Position numbers and translations under genes: made by a program
DNA from: Myxococcota bacterium
Lineage (GTDB): Bacteria > Myxococcota_A > Polyangia > HGW-17 > JAJRWW01
Direction: 5' to 3'
DNA: 8,448 bases
Assembly (NCBI GenBank): GCA_024276595.1
Contig: JAJRWW010000299.1
Location: 1 to 8,448 of the forward strand
The notes under the pieces: generated by a model
Database searches by the model: none
Seen by the model: only the letters and a program-made list of their open reading frames with translations
Told to the model about the DNA's origin: nothing
In this document: positions 1 through 8,079 of the stretch, piece after piece
Numbering within the stretch: position 1 is the stretch's first letter
Layout: each line of letters begins with the position of its first letter

Positions 1-48
1 CGGGGGCGCCAGGAGCGTGGGAAGGCCCGCAAAGGAGCGCATGCGCAT
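1..48 (-). CDS. Start of a leftward gene, cut by the window edge
   Basis: Only 16 codons are visible, beginning MRMRSFAGLPTLLAPP from an ATG whose complement is at 46-48, with no stop before the edge. A purine-rich stretch (GGGAGAAG on the minus strand) lies about 14-21 bases upstream, rather far for a ribosome binding site. The short basic start followed by apolar residues could begin a signal peptide, but too little is present to judge. The candidate leftward promoter at 149-178 would feed it. It would be divergent from the PilZ gene. No function can be assigned, and the frame could be chance. Confidence 0.3.
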   Translation of the reverse strand, partial: MRMRSFAGLPTLLAPP

Positions 49-138
49 CTTTTCAACCCTGCTTCTCCCCGGTCGCAGCAAGGGTGACGCTGGTGGGAGC
101 GTCATCGCCGGACCAGCCTCGCAGCCTCCGGGGTCGTC

Positions 139-155
139 GTATAATAGACTTATAC
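139..155. repeat. 17-bp dyad GTATAA-N5-TTATAC, possible operator
   Basis: Two perfect 6-bp arms (139-144 and 150-155) are separated by five bases. The right arm overlaps the predicted -10 of the leftward promoter, so a bound dimeric repressor would block it. The left arm also reads as TATAAT on the plus strand (140-145), but I see no matching -35 upstream of that, so a rightward promoter here is not claimed. Confidence 0.35.
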
Positions 156-178
156 ATGCTCTGTAGACCCTAAGACAA
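149..178 (-). promoter_or_regulatory. Candidate leftward sigma70-type promoter
   Basis: On the minus strand a -35 element TTGTCT (173-178, 4/6 to TTGACA) and a -10 element TATAAG (149-154, 5/6 to TATAAT) are 18 bases apart. Transcription would start near 142 and give a leader of roughly 95 bases before the leftward ATG at 48. The surrounding region is visibly A+T-richer than the flanking genes, as expected for a regulatory gap. This is pattern recognition only. Confidence 0.35.
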
Positions 179-297
179 ACGGCGCGGCTAGTAGTTTTGC
201 TAACAATGCCCTCTCCGGCGGTAAGTCGGATCGGTTTTTTTCTGCTATTAGTGTTGTAGATTACGTATTCGCTGTGCTAAAGTGCCGCGTGCTGACC

Positions 298-684
298 ATG
301 AAAGTACTTAAGACAATCATCGCCTCCCCAGAGGATCTCGCCAGCCGCTATCTCCCCCAGATGCTGCACTCGGGTCTCTTCATTCCCCAGTACACCCGTC
401 TGTCGGTTGGAGAGGACGTCTGTGTCTGGTGCCAAATCCGGAGCCACTCGGCGGAGGTACATGTGCTGGGAACGGTGTACTGGGTACGCCATCGCTCGGG
501 GCACAAGACCCAGGACCTGGTGCCAGGGGCAGGGATCGGCTTCAAGGCCGGACAGCTCGAGCAGGTCCGATTCCTGGAGAGGGTCATCTCCGGGAAGGCA
601 GCACCCTTTCTCCGCCGCCGATCTCCTCGAACCCCCCTGCTCTCCCCCTGGCGCTGCCAGCTCGCCAGCCCCGGCAGCACCTAG
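298..684 (+). CDS. N-terminal half: degenerate PilZ domain plus RxxxR of the next
   Basis: As translated to the TAG this is 128 aa. Residues about 20-98 look like a PilZ-type beta barrel: GLFI near residue 26, a G-x-x-V strand, then V-x-G-x-V-x-W and a PGAGIGF turn near 76-82. This first barrel lacks both RxxxR and DxSxxG, so it should not bind c-di-GMP; such degenerate N-terminal PilZ domains are common in two-domain members. The last 25 residues, including Arg107 and Arg111, belong to the second PilZ domain and would be left unfolded in the truncated product. Confidence 0.5.
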   Translation: MKVLKTIIASPEDLASRYLPQMLHSGLFIPQYTRLSVGEDVCVWCQIRSHSAEVHVLGTVYWVRHRSGHKTQDLVPGAGIGFKAGQLEQVRFLERVISGKAAPFLRRRSPRTPLLSPWRCQLASPGST

Positions 685-696
685 ACGCGACAGGGG

Positions 697-999
697 ATGC
701 TCGTAGACATAAGCAAGGGCGGAGCCCTGACTGTCACCGGCGCCGGGGGCTTCGGCATCGACGACTCCGTGCACCTAGCCCTGCCCTGGCACTCCCACAC
801 CCGTCACGAGATGCGGGTGGTGTGGATCCAGGACTCCAGCGGCCGGTGGAGGGTTGGGCTTTCGCGACGCCGCTCCGGGCCGGCCGCCGACCGGGAGTGG
901 GCGGGCCTGGTGGCCGACGCGCGCAAGGCCTTCACCCAGATGGTCATCAACCGCCACTCCTCGTCCGGAGGCACGGCCAAGCCCGGCCGATCCCCCTGA
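697..999 (+). CDS. C-terminal half: PilZ barrel lacking its RxxxR
   Basis: From the ATG at 697 (codon 134 of the read-through frame) this is 100 aa, opening with MLVDISKGGAL, which contains the DxSxxG half of the PilZ motif. A strand resembling V-V-W-I-Q-D and a following R-V-G-L-S fit the later strands of the barrel; the tail after about residue 60 is basic and helical. The bases before ATG (CAGGGG) are purine-rich but too close for a normal ribosome binding site. It could be made by restart after the TAG, yet it would lack the arginines that hold c-di-GMP. Confidence 0.4.
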   Translation: MLVDISKGGALTVTGAGGFGIDDSVHLALPWHSHTRHEMRVVWIQDSSGRWRVGLSRRRSGPAADREWAGLVADARKAFTQMVINRHSSSGGTAKPGRSP

Positions 1000-1028
1000 C
1001 GTGCCAGGGTCCGAGCCCTGCGCCGGAT

Positions 1029-1078
1029 CGCCCGACCGGGAGGACGCCCGAGGTCGCCCGGGCCGCCCGACCGAGAGG
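1029..1078. repeat. Direct repeat of CGCCCGACCGNGAGG in the convergent gap
   Basis: Two 15-base copies (1029-1043 and 1064-1078) differ at one base and begin 35 bases apart. Shorter CGCCCG units lie between them, and GGTCG (1052-1056) can pair with CGACC (1068-1072). The segment sits between the ends of the PilZ gene and the converging glgX. It may form G+C-rich RNA structure that slows transcription from either side, but there is no T-run on either strand to make a standard terminator. Confidence 0.4.
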
Positions 1079-1096
1079 CCGTGGGCGAGGAACCGC

Positions 1097-3217
<2,121 letters not shown>

Positions 3218-3224
3218 GATCGCG

Positions 3225-3252
3225 TATATACAGCACTTCGACGTTTGATCAA
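3225..3252 (-). promoter_or_regulatory. glgX promoter, predicted leaderless start
   Basis: On the minus strand TTGATC (3247-3252, 4/6 to TTGACA) is followed after 16 bases by TATATA (3225-3230, 4/6 to TATAAT). Only seven bases separate the -10 from the glgX ATG, which places transcription start on or beside the A of the start codon. Absence of any Shine-Dalgarno sequence fits. The -35 overlaps that of the rightward promoter on the palindrome TTGATCAA. Confidence 0.45.
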
Positions 3253-3272
3253 CCGGGCGCTTGGGGCTAAAG
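3245..3272 (+). promoter_or_regulatory. Candidate promoter of the pseudokinase-lipoprotein unit
   Basis: TTGATC (3245-3250) and CTAAAG (3267-3272) are 16 bases apart; the -10 is a weak match. Transcription would begin near 3279, giving a leader of about 23 bases to the ATG at 3302, without a clear ribosome binding site. The octamer GCTAAAGT (3266-3273) also occurs at 276-283 upstream of the PilZ gene, again about 15-30 bases before an ATG, which gives some support to it as a -10 type used here. Confidence 0.3.
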
Positions 3273-3301
3273 TGGTCTCCCGGCCCTGGCCGAAACCAAG
3301 C

Positions 3302-4366
3302 ATGAGCAGCCAGACCAAAGACGCCCTCCGCCCTGGCGACATCGTGGGCGGGCGCTACCGCGTCATCCAGGAGATGGGCGAGGATCCCCTGGAGAGGCTC
3401 TACGAGGCCCAGGATGTGAGCCGGCACGAGCGGGTCCTGCTGAGGGTGATGCGGCGGGAGGCGGCAGGGAGGCCCGAGGCGCGGCGCCGTTTCGACGCGC
3501 GGGTGGCTCGCTCCCAGGAGGAGGAGGGCCTCTCGGTGCGACTGGTGGAGCTGCGGGCAGACGGTGAGCTGGGCCCCTTCGCGGCCCTGGCGTGTGGCGC
3601 CGACCTCCCTTTCCCCGATGTCTGGGCCCACGTGCTCGGATCGCCCCGGGAGGCCCGCCCGCCCCAGCCCCCCGAGGCGCCAGTCACCGTGCCATCCCTG
3701 GCCTCCTCGGTGCCCTCCCCTGCCCCTCCCCCGCTCCCGGCGGACGCCAGCTTCCGCTTCCCTTCCAGCCTCGACGAGGTGGAGCTGGAGAGCCCAGCCC
3801 AGCCCCATGAGCCCCTGGCCGGGGCCAAGAAGCCGCCGCGCTTCGCCGAGCCCCGTCGCCCCCGCAAGCTGGAGACCCTGGAGCTGGACGTGCCTCACAG
3901 GGGCAGGCCAGCGGCCACGGCGGCCATGGCGGGTACGCCAGGCAGGGCCGCCCGGAGCAGACTCCACGGAGCCCGCCTTTGGGCCGCGCTGCTGGCCATG
4001 GCGGTCCTGTTGAGCCTCGCCGGAGGGGTCTACCTGCTCGCCCCATGGACAGACCAGGAGTGGACCTCCGACGGAGAGCCCCGGAAGGGGCGGCCTGACG
4101 ACCCGGGCCCCAGGCCGGGCTCGGCCGGGCGCGGAGTCACCCTGAGCCCTCCGCGCCGAGAGGTGCGCCTGCTGTTCAGGGTGAGCCCGGCGGGTGCGCG
4201 GATGCTCGTCCGCGGGCAGGTCGCCCCGGGGCACACCATCAACGTGCCCGAGTCCGACAGGCCGCTGGAGATCCGCTTCGAGGCGGACGGCCACCTCCCC
4301 CGCTCCATTCGTGTCGTCCCAGACCGCGACCGCACCATCACCGTCGCGCTGGAGAGAAAACCCTAG
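3302..4366 (+). CDS. Degenerate kinase N-lobe, TM helix and PEGA-domain protein
   Basis: This 354-aa protein starts like a bacterial Ser/Thr kinase: residues 12-50 follow the pattern GxxxxxRYxVxxxxGxxxxxxLYxAxDxxxxxxVxLxV. The nucleotide loop is lost (GEDPLE for GxGxxG), the VAIK lysine position reads Arg (VLLRV, 45-49), and there is no HRD, DFG or any C-lobe. It cannot be an active kinase. A Pro-rich linker (about 115-220) leads to one membrane helix (about 225-247), with the N-part cytoplasmic by analogy to kinases. A disordered stretch precedes a C-terminal PEGA-like beta domain (about 287-351; VSPAGARMLVRG and a final TITVAL strand), placed outside the membrane. The ATG at 3302 is preferred to GTG 3272, which falls on the -10. 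It is coupled to the following lipoprotein. It may be a structural or signalling scaffold at the envelope; specific role unknown. Confidence 0.75.
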   Translation: MSSQTKDALRPGDIVGGRYRVIQEMGEDPLERLYEAQDVSRHERVLLRVMRREAAGRPEARRRFDARVARSQEEEGLSVRLVELRADGELGPFAALACGADLPFPDVWAHVLGSPREARPPQPPEAPVTVPSLASSVPSPAPPPLPADASFRFPSSLDEVELESPAQPHEPLAGAKKPPRFAEPRRPRKLETLELDVPHRGRPAATAAMAGTPGRAARSRLHGARLWAALLAMAVLLSLAGGVYLLAPWTDQEWTSDGEPRKGRPDDPGPRPGSAGRGVTLSPPRREVRLLFRVSPAGARMLVRGQVAPGHTINVPESDRPLEIRFEADGHLPRSIRVVPDRDRTITVALERKP

Positions 4367-4370
4367 GAGG
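4365..4370 (+). promoter_or_regulatory. Ribosome binding site overlapping the upstream stop codon
   Basis: AGGAGG begins inside the TAG stop (4364-4366) of the pseudokinase-PEGA gene and lies five bases before the ATG at 4376. This is a strong consensus site and indicates translational coupling of the two genes. It contrasts with the absence of such sites before the first gene of the unit and before glgX. Confidence 0.75.
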
Positions 4371-4375
4371 GTGCC

Positions 4376-4681
4376 ATGGCCAGGATATGCAGAGCGAATC
4401 ATCTCCCTTGCCTGGCGCTCGCCCTCCTGTTGTTGCTTCTCGGCGCCCTCGGCGCCTGCGGGACTCCCTGCGGCAACCTGTGGAAGAGGGTGGAGCGCTG
4501 CGGGCGCTCGGAGCAGCCCGAGCCGGGCTCGCCCTCCCCGCGCAACGCCGACGTCTCCGCAGAGGCACACAGCGCCTTTGCGACCATCTGCAGGAAAGCC
4601 GATAAGTCCAGGGTAAAGAGCTGTCTCAAGCTCCGAGACTGCAAGAAGCTGCTGCGCTGCGCCGGCAGGATAGCCAAGTGA
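4376..4681 (+). CDS. Small Cys-rich lipoprotein
   Basis: The 101-aa product has a basic N-terminus, a hydrophobic run (about 13-25, six Leu in a row) and a lipobox LGAC with the lipidated Cys28. The mature part of about 74 residues holds six further cysteines (32, 42, 72, 83, 89, 95), enough for three disulfides. An acidic/Pro linker (45-60) separates two basic Cys-containing segments; the spacing C-x10-C-x5-C-x5-C at the end suggests a small helical disulfide fold. It should be anchored in the inner or outer membrane facing the periplasm, the same compartment as the PEGA domain of the coupled upstream gene, so the two may act together. I do not recognise a named family. Confidence 0.75.
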   Translation: MARICRANHLPCLALALLLLLLGALGACGTPCGNLWKRVERCGRSEQPEPGSPSPRNADVSAEAHSAFATICRKADKSRVKSCLKLRDCKKLLRCAGRIAK

Positions 4682-4690
4682 TGCTTCCCC

Positions 4691-4736
4691 TCCCAGGCCC
4701 ACCTCGAGCCGAAGCCCAGGAAGCGTGGGCCTGGGA
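4691..4736. terminator. Long perfect hairpin after the lipoprotein gene
   Basis: TCCCAGGCCCAC (4691-4702) and GTGGGCCTGGGA (4725-4736) are perfect 12-bp arms around a 22-base loop, starting nine bases after the lipoprotein stop codon. No T-run follows, so it is not a standard intrinsic terminator; it may protect the mRNA 3' end or aid factor-dependent termination. The loop contains CCCAGG (4715-4720), a copy of part of the left arm, which could pair with the right arm instead. Confidence 0.5.
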
Positions 4737-4781
4737 TCCGAGATCTGCCCGCCTAGGGCCCAGCCTCGCCCGACATTTCCC

Positions 4782-4809
4782 TTGACACAGCGCGTCGCTC
4801 GGATACTCT
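4782..4809 (+). promoter_or_regulatory. Promoter of the tetR-fad unit
   Basis: A perfect TTGACA (4782-4787) is followed after 16 bases by TACTCT (4804-4809), a weak -10; GATACT at 4802-4807 matches better in sequence but is only 14 bases away. Transcription would start near 4816 and run through the palindrome at 4828-4850 before the ATG at 4877. No other promoter-like sequence of similar quality is seen before fadN. Confidence 0.5.
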
Positions 4810-4827
4810 CGGTTAATGTCCCCTCAC

Positions 4828-4850
4828 TAACCAGGCGTATGGCCTGGTAA
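4828..4850. promoter_or_regulatory. Operator-like palindrome in the tetR leader
   Basis: ACCAGGC (4830-4836) and GCCTGGT (4842-4848) are perfect 7-bp arms around five bases, and the outermost T/A pair at 4828/4850 extends the symmetry after one mismatch. Size and spacing suit a TetR dimer. Its place just downstream of the -10 suggests autorepression of tetR and control of the genes behind it. It could instead be an RNA hairpin in the leader. Confidence 0.5.
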
Positions 4851-4876
4851 CAACCAGACGGACGTGTACTCTGAAG

Positions 4877-5545
4877 ATGAGCAAGAAACGAAAACGCCTC
4901 TCGGCGGCAGAGCGCAAGCCCCAGATCCTCAGAAGCGCCATCCGTGCCATGGCGCGCTCCAACTACAGGACCACGAGCATCGCCGAGATAGCCGCCGAGG
5001 CGGGCATCACCGAGCCGGCCGTGTACCGTTACTTCCCGACGAAGAAGGCCCTCTTCATTTCGATCCTGGAGGATGTGGGCAAGCGCGTGCTGACCCTCTG
5101 GGAGACGATCATCGAGCAGTCCCCGGATCCCATCTCGGCCATGCGAAACATCGCGGTGGACTACTACGAGCGGGTGATGACTCGCCGGGGAGATCTCAAG
5201 GTCCTCTTCCAGGCCCTCGCCGAGGTGGACGACGAGGACATACAGGCCGCCTTGCACAACCAGTTCGAAAGCTACGTGCGCTTGCTGCAGAAGCTGCTAG
5301 AGGAGTGCATGGACGCCCGGCTCATCCAGCAGAACATCAACTCCGAGGCGGCCGCCTGGAGCTGGCTCAGCGTGGGCTTCACCCTCAACCTGGTCAGCCT
5401 GCTGGGCTTCGACAAGGAGGTGGACAAAAAATGCCTGCTGCAGATCCAGCGCCTGTTTCTGGCAAGCCTCGCCGCCGACGAGTCCGCGCTGTCCGTGCTG
5501 CTGGACGACCCCGACGGCAACAGCGACATCGGGACGGAGTGTTGA
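4877..5545 (+). CDS. TetR-family regulator, probable fatty-acid degradation repressor
   Basis: The 222-aa protein has a basic N-tail and a typical TetR DNA-binding domain (about 14-60): TTSIAEIAAEAGI forms helix 2 and the turn, TEPAVYRYF the recognition helix and its end, then the usual KKALF. The rest is helical, as expected for the ligand-binding and dimer part, with a length normal for the family. A weak GAAG lies just before the ATG; no other in-frame start is close. It precedes fadN by 82 bases in the same direction, so co-transcription is likely. By analogy with TetR-type FadR and PsrA proteins, it may release DNA on binding acyl-CoA or fatty acid; that ligand is an inference from context. 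Confidence 0.85.
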   Translation: MSKKRKRLSAAERKPQILRSAIRAMARSNYRTTSIAEIAAEAGITEPAVYRYFPTKKALFISILEDVGKRVLTLWETIIEQSPDPISAMRNIAVDYYERVMTRRGDLKVLFQALAEVDDEDIQAALHNQFESYVRLLQKLLEECMDARLIQQNINSEAAAWSWLSVGFTLNLVSLLGFDKEVDKKCLLQIQRLFLASLAADESALSVLLDDPDGNSDIGTEC

Positions 5546-5627
5546 CCCCACGTCGTCCCCACCACCGTCCACCTTCAAGAGCAGATACTGCCACCACCAT
5601 CGCCATACCCACTGGAGGAAACGCATC

Positions 5628-8027
5628 ATGAGCTTTGAGATCAAGAAAGCCGCCGTGCTGGGATCGGGAGTGATGGGCAGCGCCATCGCCGCCCACCTCG
5701 CCGGCTGCGGCATCGAGGTCCTCATGCTGGACATCGTCCCATTCGACAACATGCTGTCGGAGGACGAGAAGGCCAGAAAGGACACCGACCCGGCCGTGCG
5801 CAACAAGCTGGCCCAGCAGAGCCTCGCTGCCGCGCTCAAGGTGAAAAAACCCACGCCGGTCTTTTACTCCCCCAAGGACGCGAAGCTGATCACCCTCGGC
5901 AACTTCGACGACGACATGGAGAAGATAGGCGACTGCGACTGGATCATCGAGGTGGTGGTCGAGCGCATGGACATCAAGAAGCAGATCCTCGGCAAGGTGG
6001 CCGAGCATCGCCGCAAGGGCGCCATCGTCTCCAGCAACACCTCCGGGCTCTCCTTGCAGTCCATGGCCGCCGACCTGGACGAGGAGCTGGTGGCCCATTT
6101 CATGGGCACCCACTTCTTCAACCCGGTGCGTCACATGAAGCTCCTGGAGCTCATCCCACACCCCAAGACGAAGCAGGAGCTCCTGGACTTCATGGCCCAG
6201 TTCTGCTCCGAGAAGCTGGGCAAGGGAGTCATCTGGGCCAAGGACACGCCCAACTTCATCGCCAACCGCATCGGCGTACACGGGATCATGACCACCTTCG
6301 AGCTCATGCAGGAGATGGACCTCCGCATCGACGAGGTGGACGCCATTGTGGGCCCACCCATGGGGCGCCCCAAGACCGCCGCCTTCAAGACCGCCGACCT
6401 GGTGGGCCTAGACACCTTGCACCACGTGGCGATGACCTGCTACGACATGTGCACCACCGACCCGGAGCGGGAGATCTTCAAGCCCCCCAAGTTCTTCGAC
6501 CAGATGCTGGAGAAGAGATGGCTCGGCGTGAAGACCCGCGGAGGATTCTACAAGAAGGAGGGCGGCAAGCGCCTGGTGCTGGACTGGAAGAAGATGGAGT
6601 ACGTCGAGGCCGAGCGCCCCTCCTTCGACGCCACCAACGAGACCCGCGGGCTGGACGGCCCCGAGGCCAAGATAAAGCACATCTGCAACGCCAAGGACCG
6701 GGCCGGAGAGCTGGCCTGGAAGCTCACCGCCAAGTCCCTCATCTACACGGCCAGCCTCATCCCTGAGATCTCGGACACCATCTTGGAGGTGGACAACGGC
6801 CTGAAGTGGGGCTTCAACTTCAAGCTCGGCCCCTTCGAGGCCTGGGACGCCATCGGCGTGCGCGAGAGCGTCGAGCGCATGAAGTCCGAGGGCATGACCG
6901 TGCCCGAGAACGTGCTCAAGATGCTCGCAGCGGGCGACGAGACCTTCTACAAGGAGGAGGGGGAGCGCCGCTACCAGTACGACCTGGTCAACGGCAAGTA
7001 CGTGGCCATCGAGCCCGACAGCCGGATCTTCATCATCAAGAAGGCCGACGAGGACCTGGAGGTGGAGTCCAACTCCAACGCGACCCTGTGGGACGTGGGC
7101 GACGGCGTGGCCATGCTGGAGTTCCACACCAAGATGAACGCCCTGGACGATGAGATCATCGAGATGATGAACACGTCCATGGAGATAGTGGACGAGGAGT
7201 TCGAGGGGCTCATCATCGCCAACCAGGCCGCCAACTTCTGCGTGGGTGCCAACATCTTCGTGGTCATGCTCGGCGCCCAGGCCAAGGCCTGGGACAAGCT
7301 GGAGGAGACCGAGCTCAAGTGGCAGAAGACCTTCATGAACCTCAAGTACTTCCACAAGCCCGTGGTGGCCGCCCCGGCGGGGATGGCCCTGGGTGGAGGC
7401 TGCGAGGTGGTGATGCACGCGCAGGCGGTGCAGGCCTACGTGGAGAGCTACATCGGCCTCGTGGAGGTGGGCGTCGGCCTCATCCCGGGCAGCGGCGGCT
7501 GCAAGGAGCTGGCCCTGCGCATGACCGAGGGGATCCGCGGCGGCGCCGAGCCCCCCATCCTGCCCTTCGTGATGAAGGCCTTCGAGCTGGCGGGCACCGC
7601 CAAGGTGGCCCTGGGAGCCAAGGAGGCCATGGACATGGGCTTCCTCCGGGACACGGACCGCATCACCTTCAACCGGGACTTCCACATTCACGACGCAAAG
7701 CAGCTCGTGCTCGGCATGGCAAAGGCCGGCTTCGACCCGGGCCGCGAGAAGCTGGATATTCCAGCCGCCGGGGAGAGCGCCAAGGCCGCCTTCCTGGTGG
7801 GCATCGACGAGATGTTCCAGGCGGGCTGGGCCACGGACTACGACCGCGTGGTGGGCGGCAAGCTCGCCCACGTGCTTGCCGGCGGCAACGTCGCCGAGGG
7901 CACCAAGCTCTCCGAGTGGCACTACCTGGACCTGGAGCGCGAGGCCTTCCTGAGCCTGCTGGGAGAGCAGCGAACAATGGACCGGATCCAGCACATGCTC
8001 AACACCGGCAAGCCCCTGCGCAACTAG
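5628..8027 (+). CDS. fadN: Fused 3-hydroxyacyl-CoA dehydrogenase / enoyl-CoA hydratase
   Basis: This 799-aa enzyme hydrates enoyl-CoA and oxidises the 3-hydroxyacyl-CoA with NAD in beta-oxidation. The dehydrogenase comes first: Rossmann GxGxxG at 12-17 and Asp35 at the end of strand 2; the catalytic pair His162 (THFFNP) and Glu174 (LLELI); Asn213 in NFIANRI; and a helical domain to about 310 (GGFYKK). Residues about 350-440 look like a second, incomplete copy of the helical domain. The crotonase domain (about 485-690) has NFCVGANI for the oxyanion hole, GGGCE with Glu593, and VEVGVG with Glu613, the two acid-base glutamates. This order is opposite to E. coli FadB and matches Bacillus FadN (about 790 aa). 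A strong GGAGGAA (5614-5620) sets the start. The fadA thiolase follows after 52 bases. Confidence 0.93.
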   Translation: MSFEIKKAAVLGSGVMGSAIAAHLAGCGIEVLMLDIVPFDNMLSEDEKARKDTDPAVRNKLAQQSLAAALKVKKPTPVFYSPKDAKLITLGNFDDDMEKIGDCDWIIEVVVERMDIKKQILGKVAEHRRKGAIVSSNTSGLSLQSMAADLDEELVAHFMGTHFFNPVRHMKLLELIPHPKTKQELLDFMAQFCSEKLGKGVIWAKDTPNFIANRIGVHGIMTTFELMQEMDLRIDEVDAIVGPPMGRPKTAAFKTADLVGLDTLHHVAMTCYDMCTTDPEREIFKPPKFFDQMLEKRWLGVKTRGGFYKKEGGKRLVLDWKKMEYVEAERPSFDATNETRGLDGPEAKIKHICNAKDRAGELAWKLTAKSLIYTASLIPEISDTILEVDNGLKWGFNFKLGPFEAWDAIGVRESVERMKSEGMTVPENVLKMLAAGDETFYKEEGERRYQYDLVNGKYVAIEPDSRIFIIKKADEDLEVESNSNATLWDVGDGVAMLEFHTKMNALDDEIIEMMNTSMEIVDEEFEGLIIANQAANFCVGANIFVVMLGAQAKAWDKLEETELKWQKTFMNLKYFHKPVVAAPAGMALGGGCEVVMHAQAVQAYVESYIGLVEVGVGLIPGSGGCKELALRMTEGIRGGAEPPILPFVMKAFELAGTAKVALGAKEAMDMGFLRDTDRITFNRDFHIHDAKQLVLGMAKAGFDPGREKLDIPAAGESAKAAFLVGIDEMFQAGWATDYDRVVGGKLAHVLAGGNVAEGTKLSEWHYLDLEREAFLSLLGEQRTMDRIQHMLNTGKPLRN

Positions 8028-8079
8028 GCCGTCTTTTATGACACAGAAGCAACCCGTTTTTTCACGGAGGAAGTAAGAC

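Larger units (their letters stand above)
298..999 (+). pseudogene. Tandem PilZ-domain protein interrupted by an in-frame TAG
   Basis: Read through the TAG at 682-684, this frame encodes about 233 positions with two PilZ-like domains. The second carries the canonical c-di-GMP motif in two halves: RxxxR (Arg107, Arg111) before the stop, and DxSxxG (Asp137, Ser139, Gly142) after it. The stop is codon 129. Both halves are in the same frame, so no indel is needed, only one base change. It would have been a cytoplasmic c-di-GMP receptor of the kind common in Myxococcota. The ATG at 298 is preferred over a GTG at 274, which lies next to the -10-like GCTAAAGT; neither has a clear ribosome binding site. 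Alternatives are a sequencing error, suppressed or recoded UAG, or two separately translated pieces (listed below). Confidence 0.6.

Noticed and set aside
41..166. 41-codon plus-strand frame with AAAGGAG before its ATG
   Set aside because: Overlaps the leftward start and promoter region and shows no recognisable sequence; too short to support.
235..241. T-run as an intrinsic terminator
   Set aside because: No stable stem lies directly before it.
682..684. Frameshift as the cause of the split PilZ gene
   Set aside because: Both halves are in the same frame, so an indel is not needed; a single base change to TAG is enough. Selenocysteine is excluded because it uses TGA.
3218..5257. Minus-strand open frame extending glgX to over 1380 codons
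   Set aside because: It runs antisense to the pseudokinase, lipoprotein and tetR genes, shows no recognisable domain, and is explained by scarcity of stops in G+C-rich DNA. The CBM48 part of GlgX begins just after the ATG at 3217.
8038..8076. 12-codon frame between fadN and fadA
   Set aside because: No ribosome binding site and it spans the fadA site; most likely chance.
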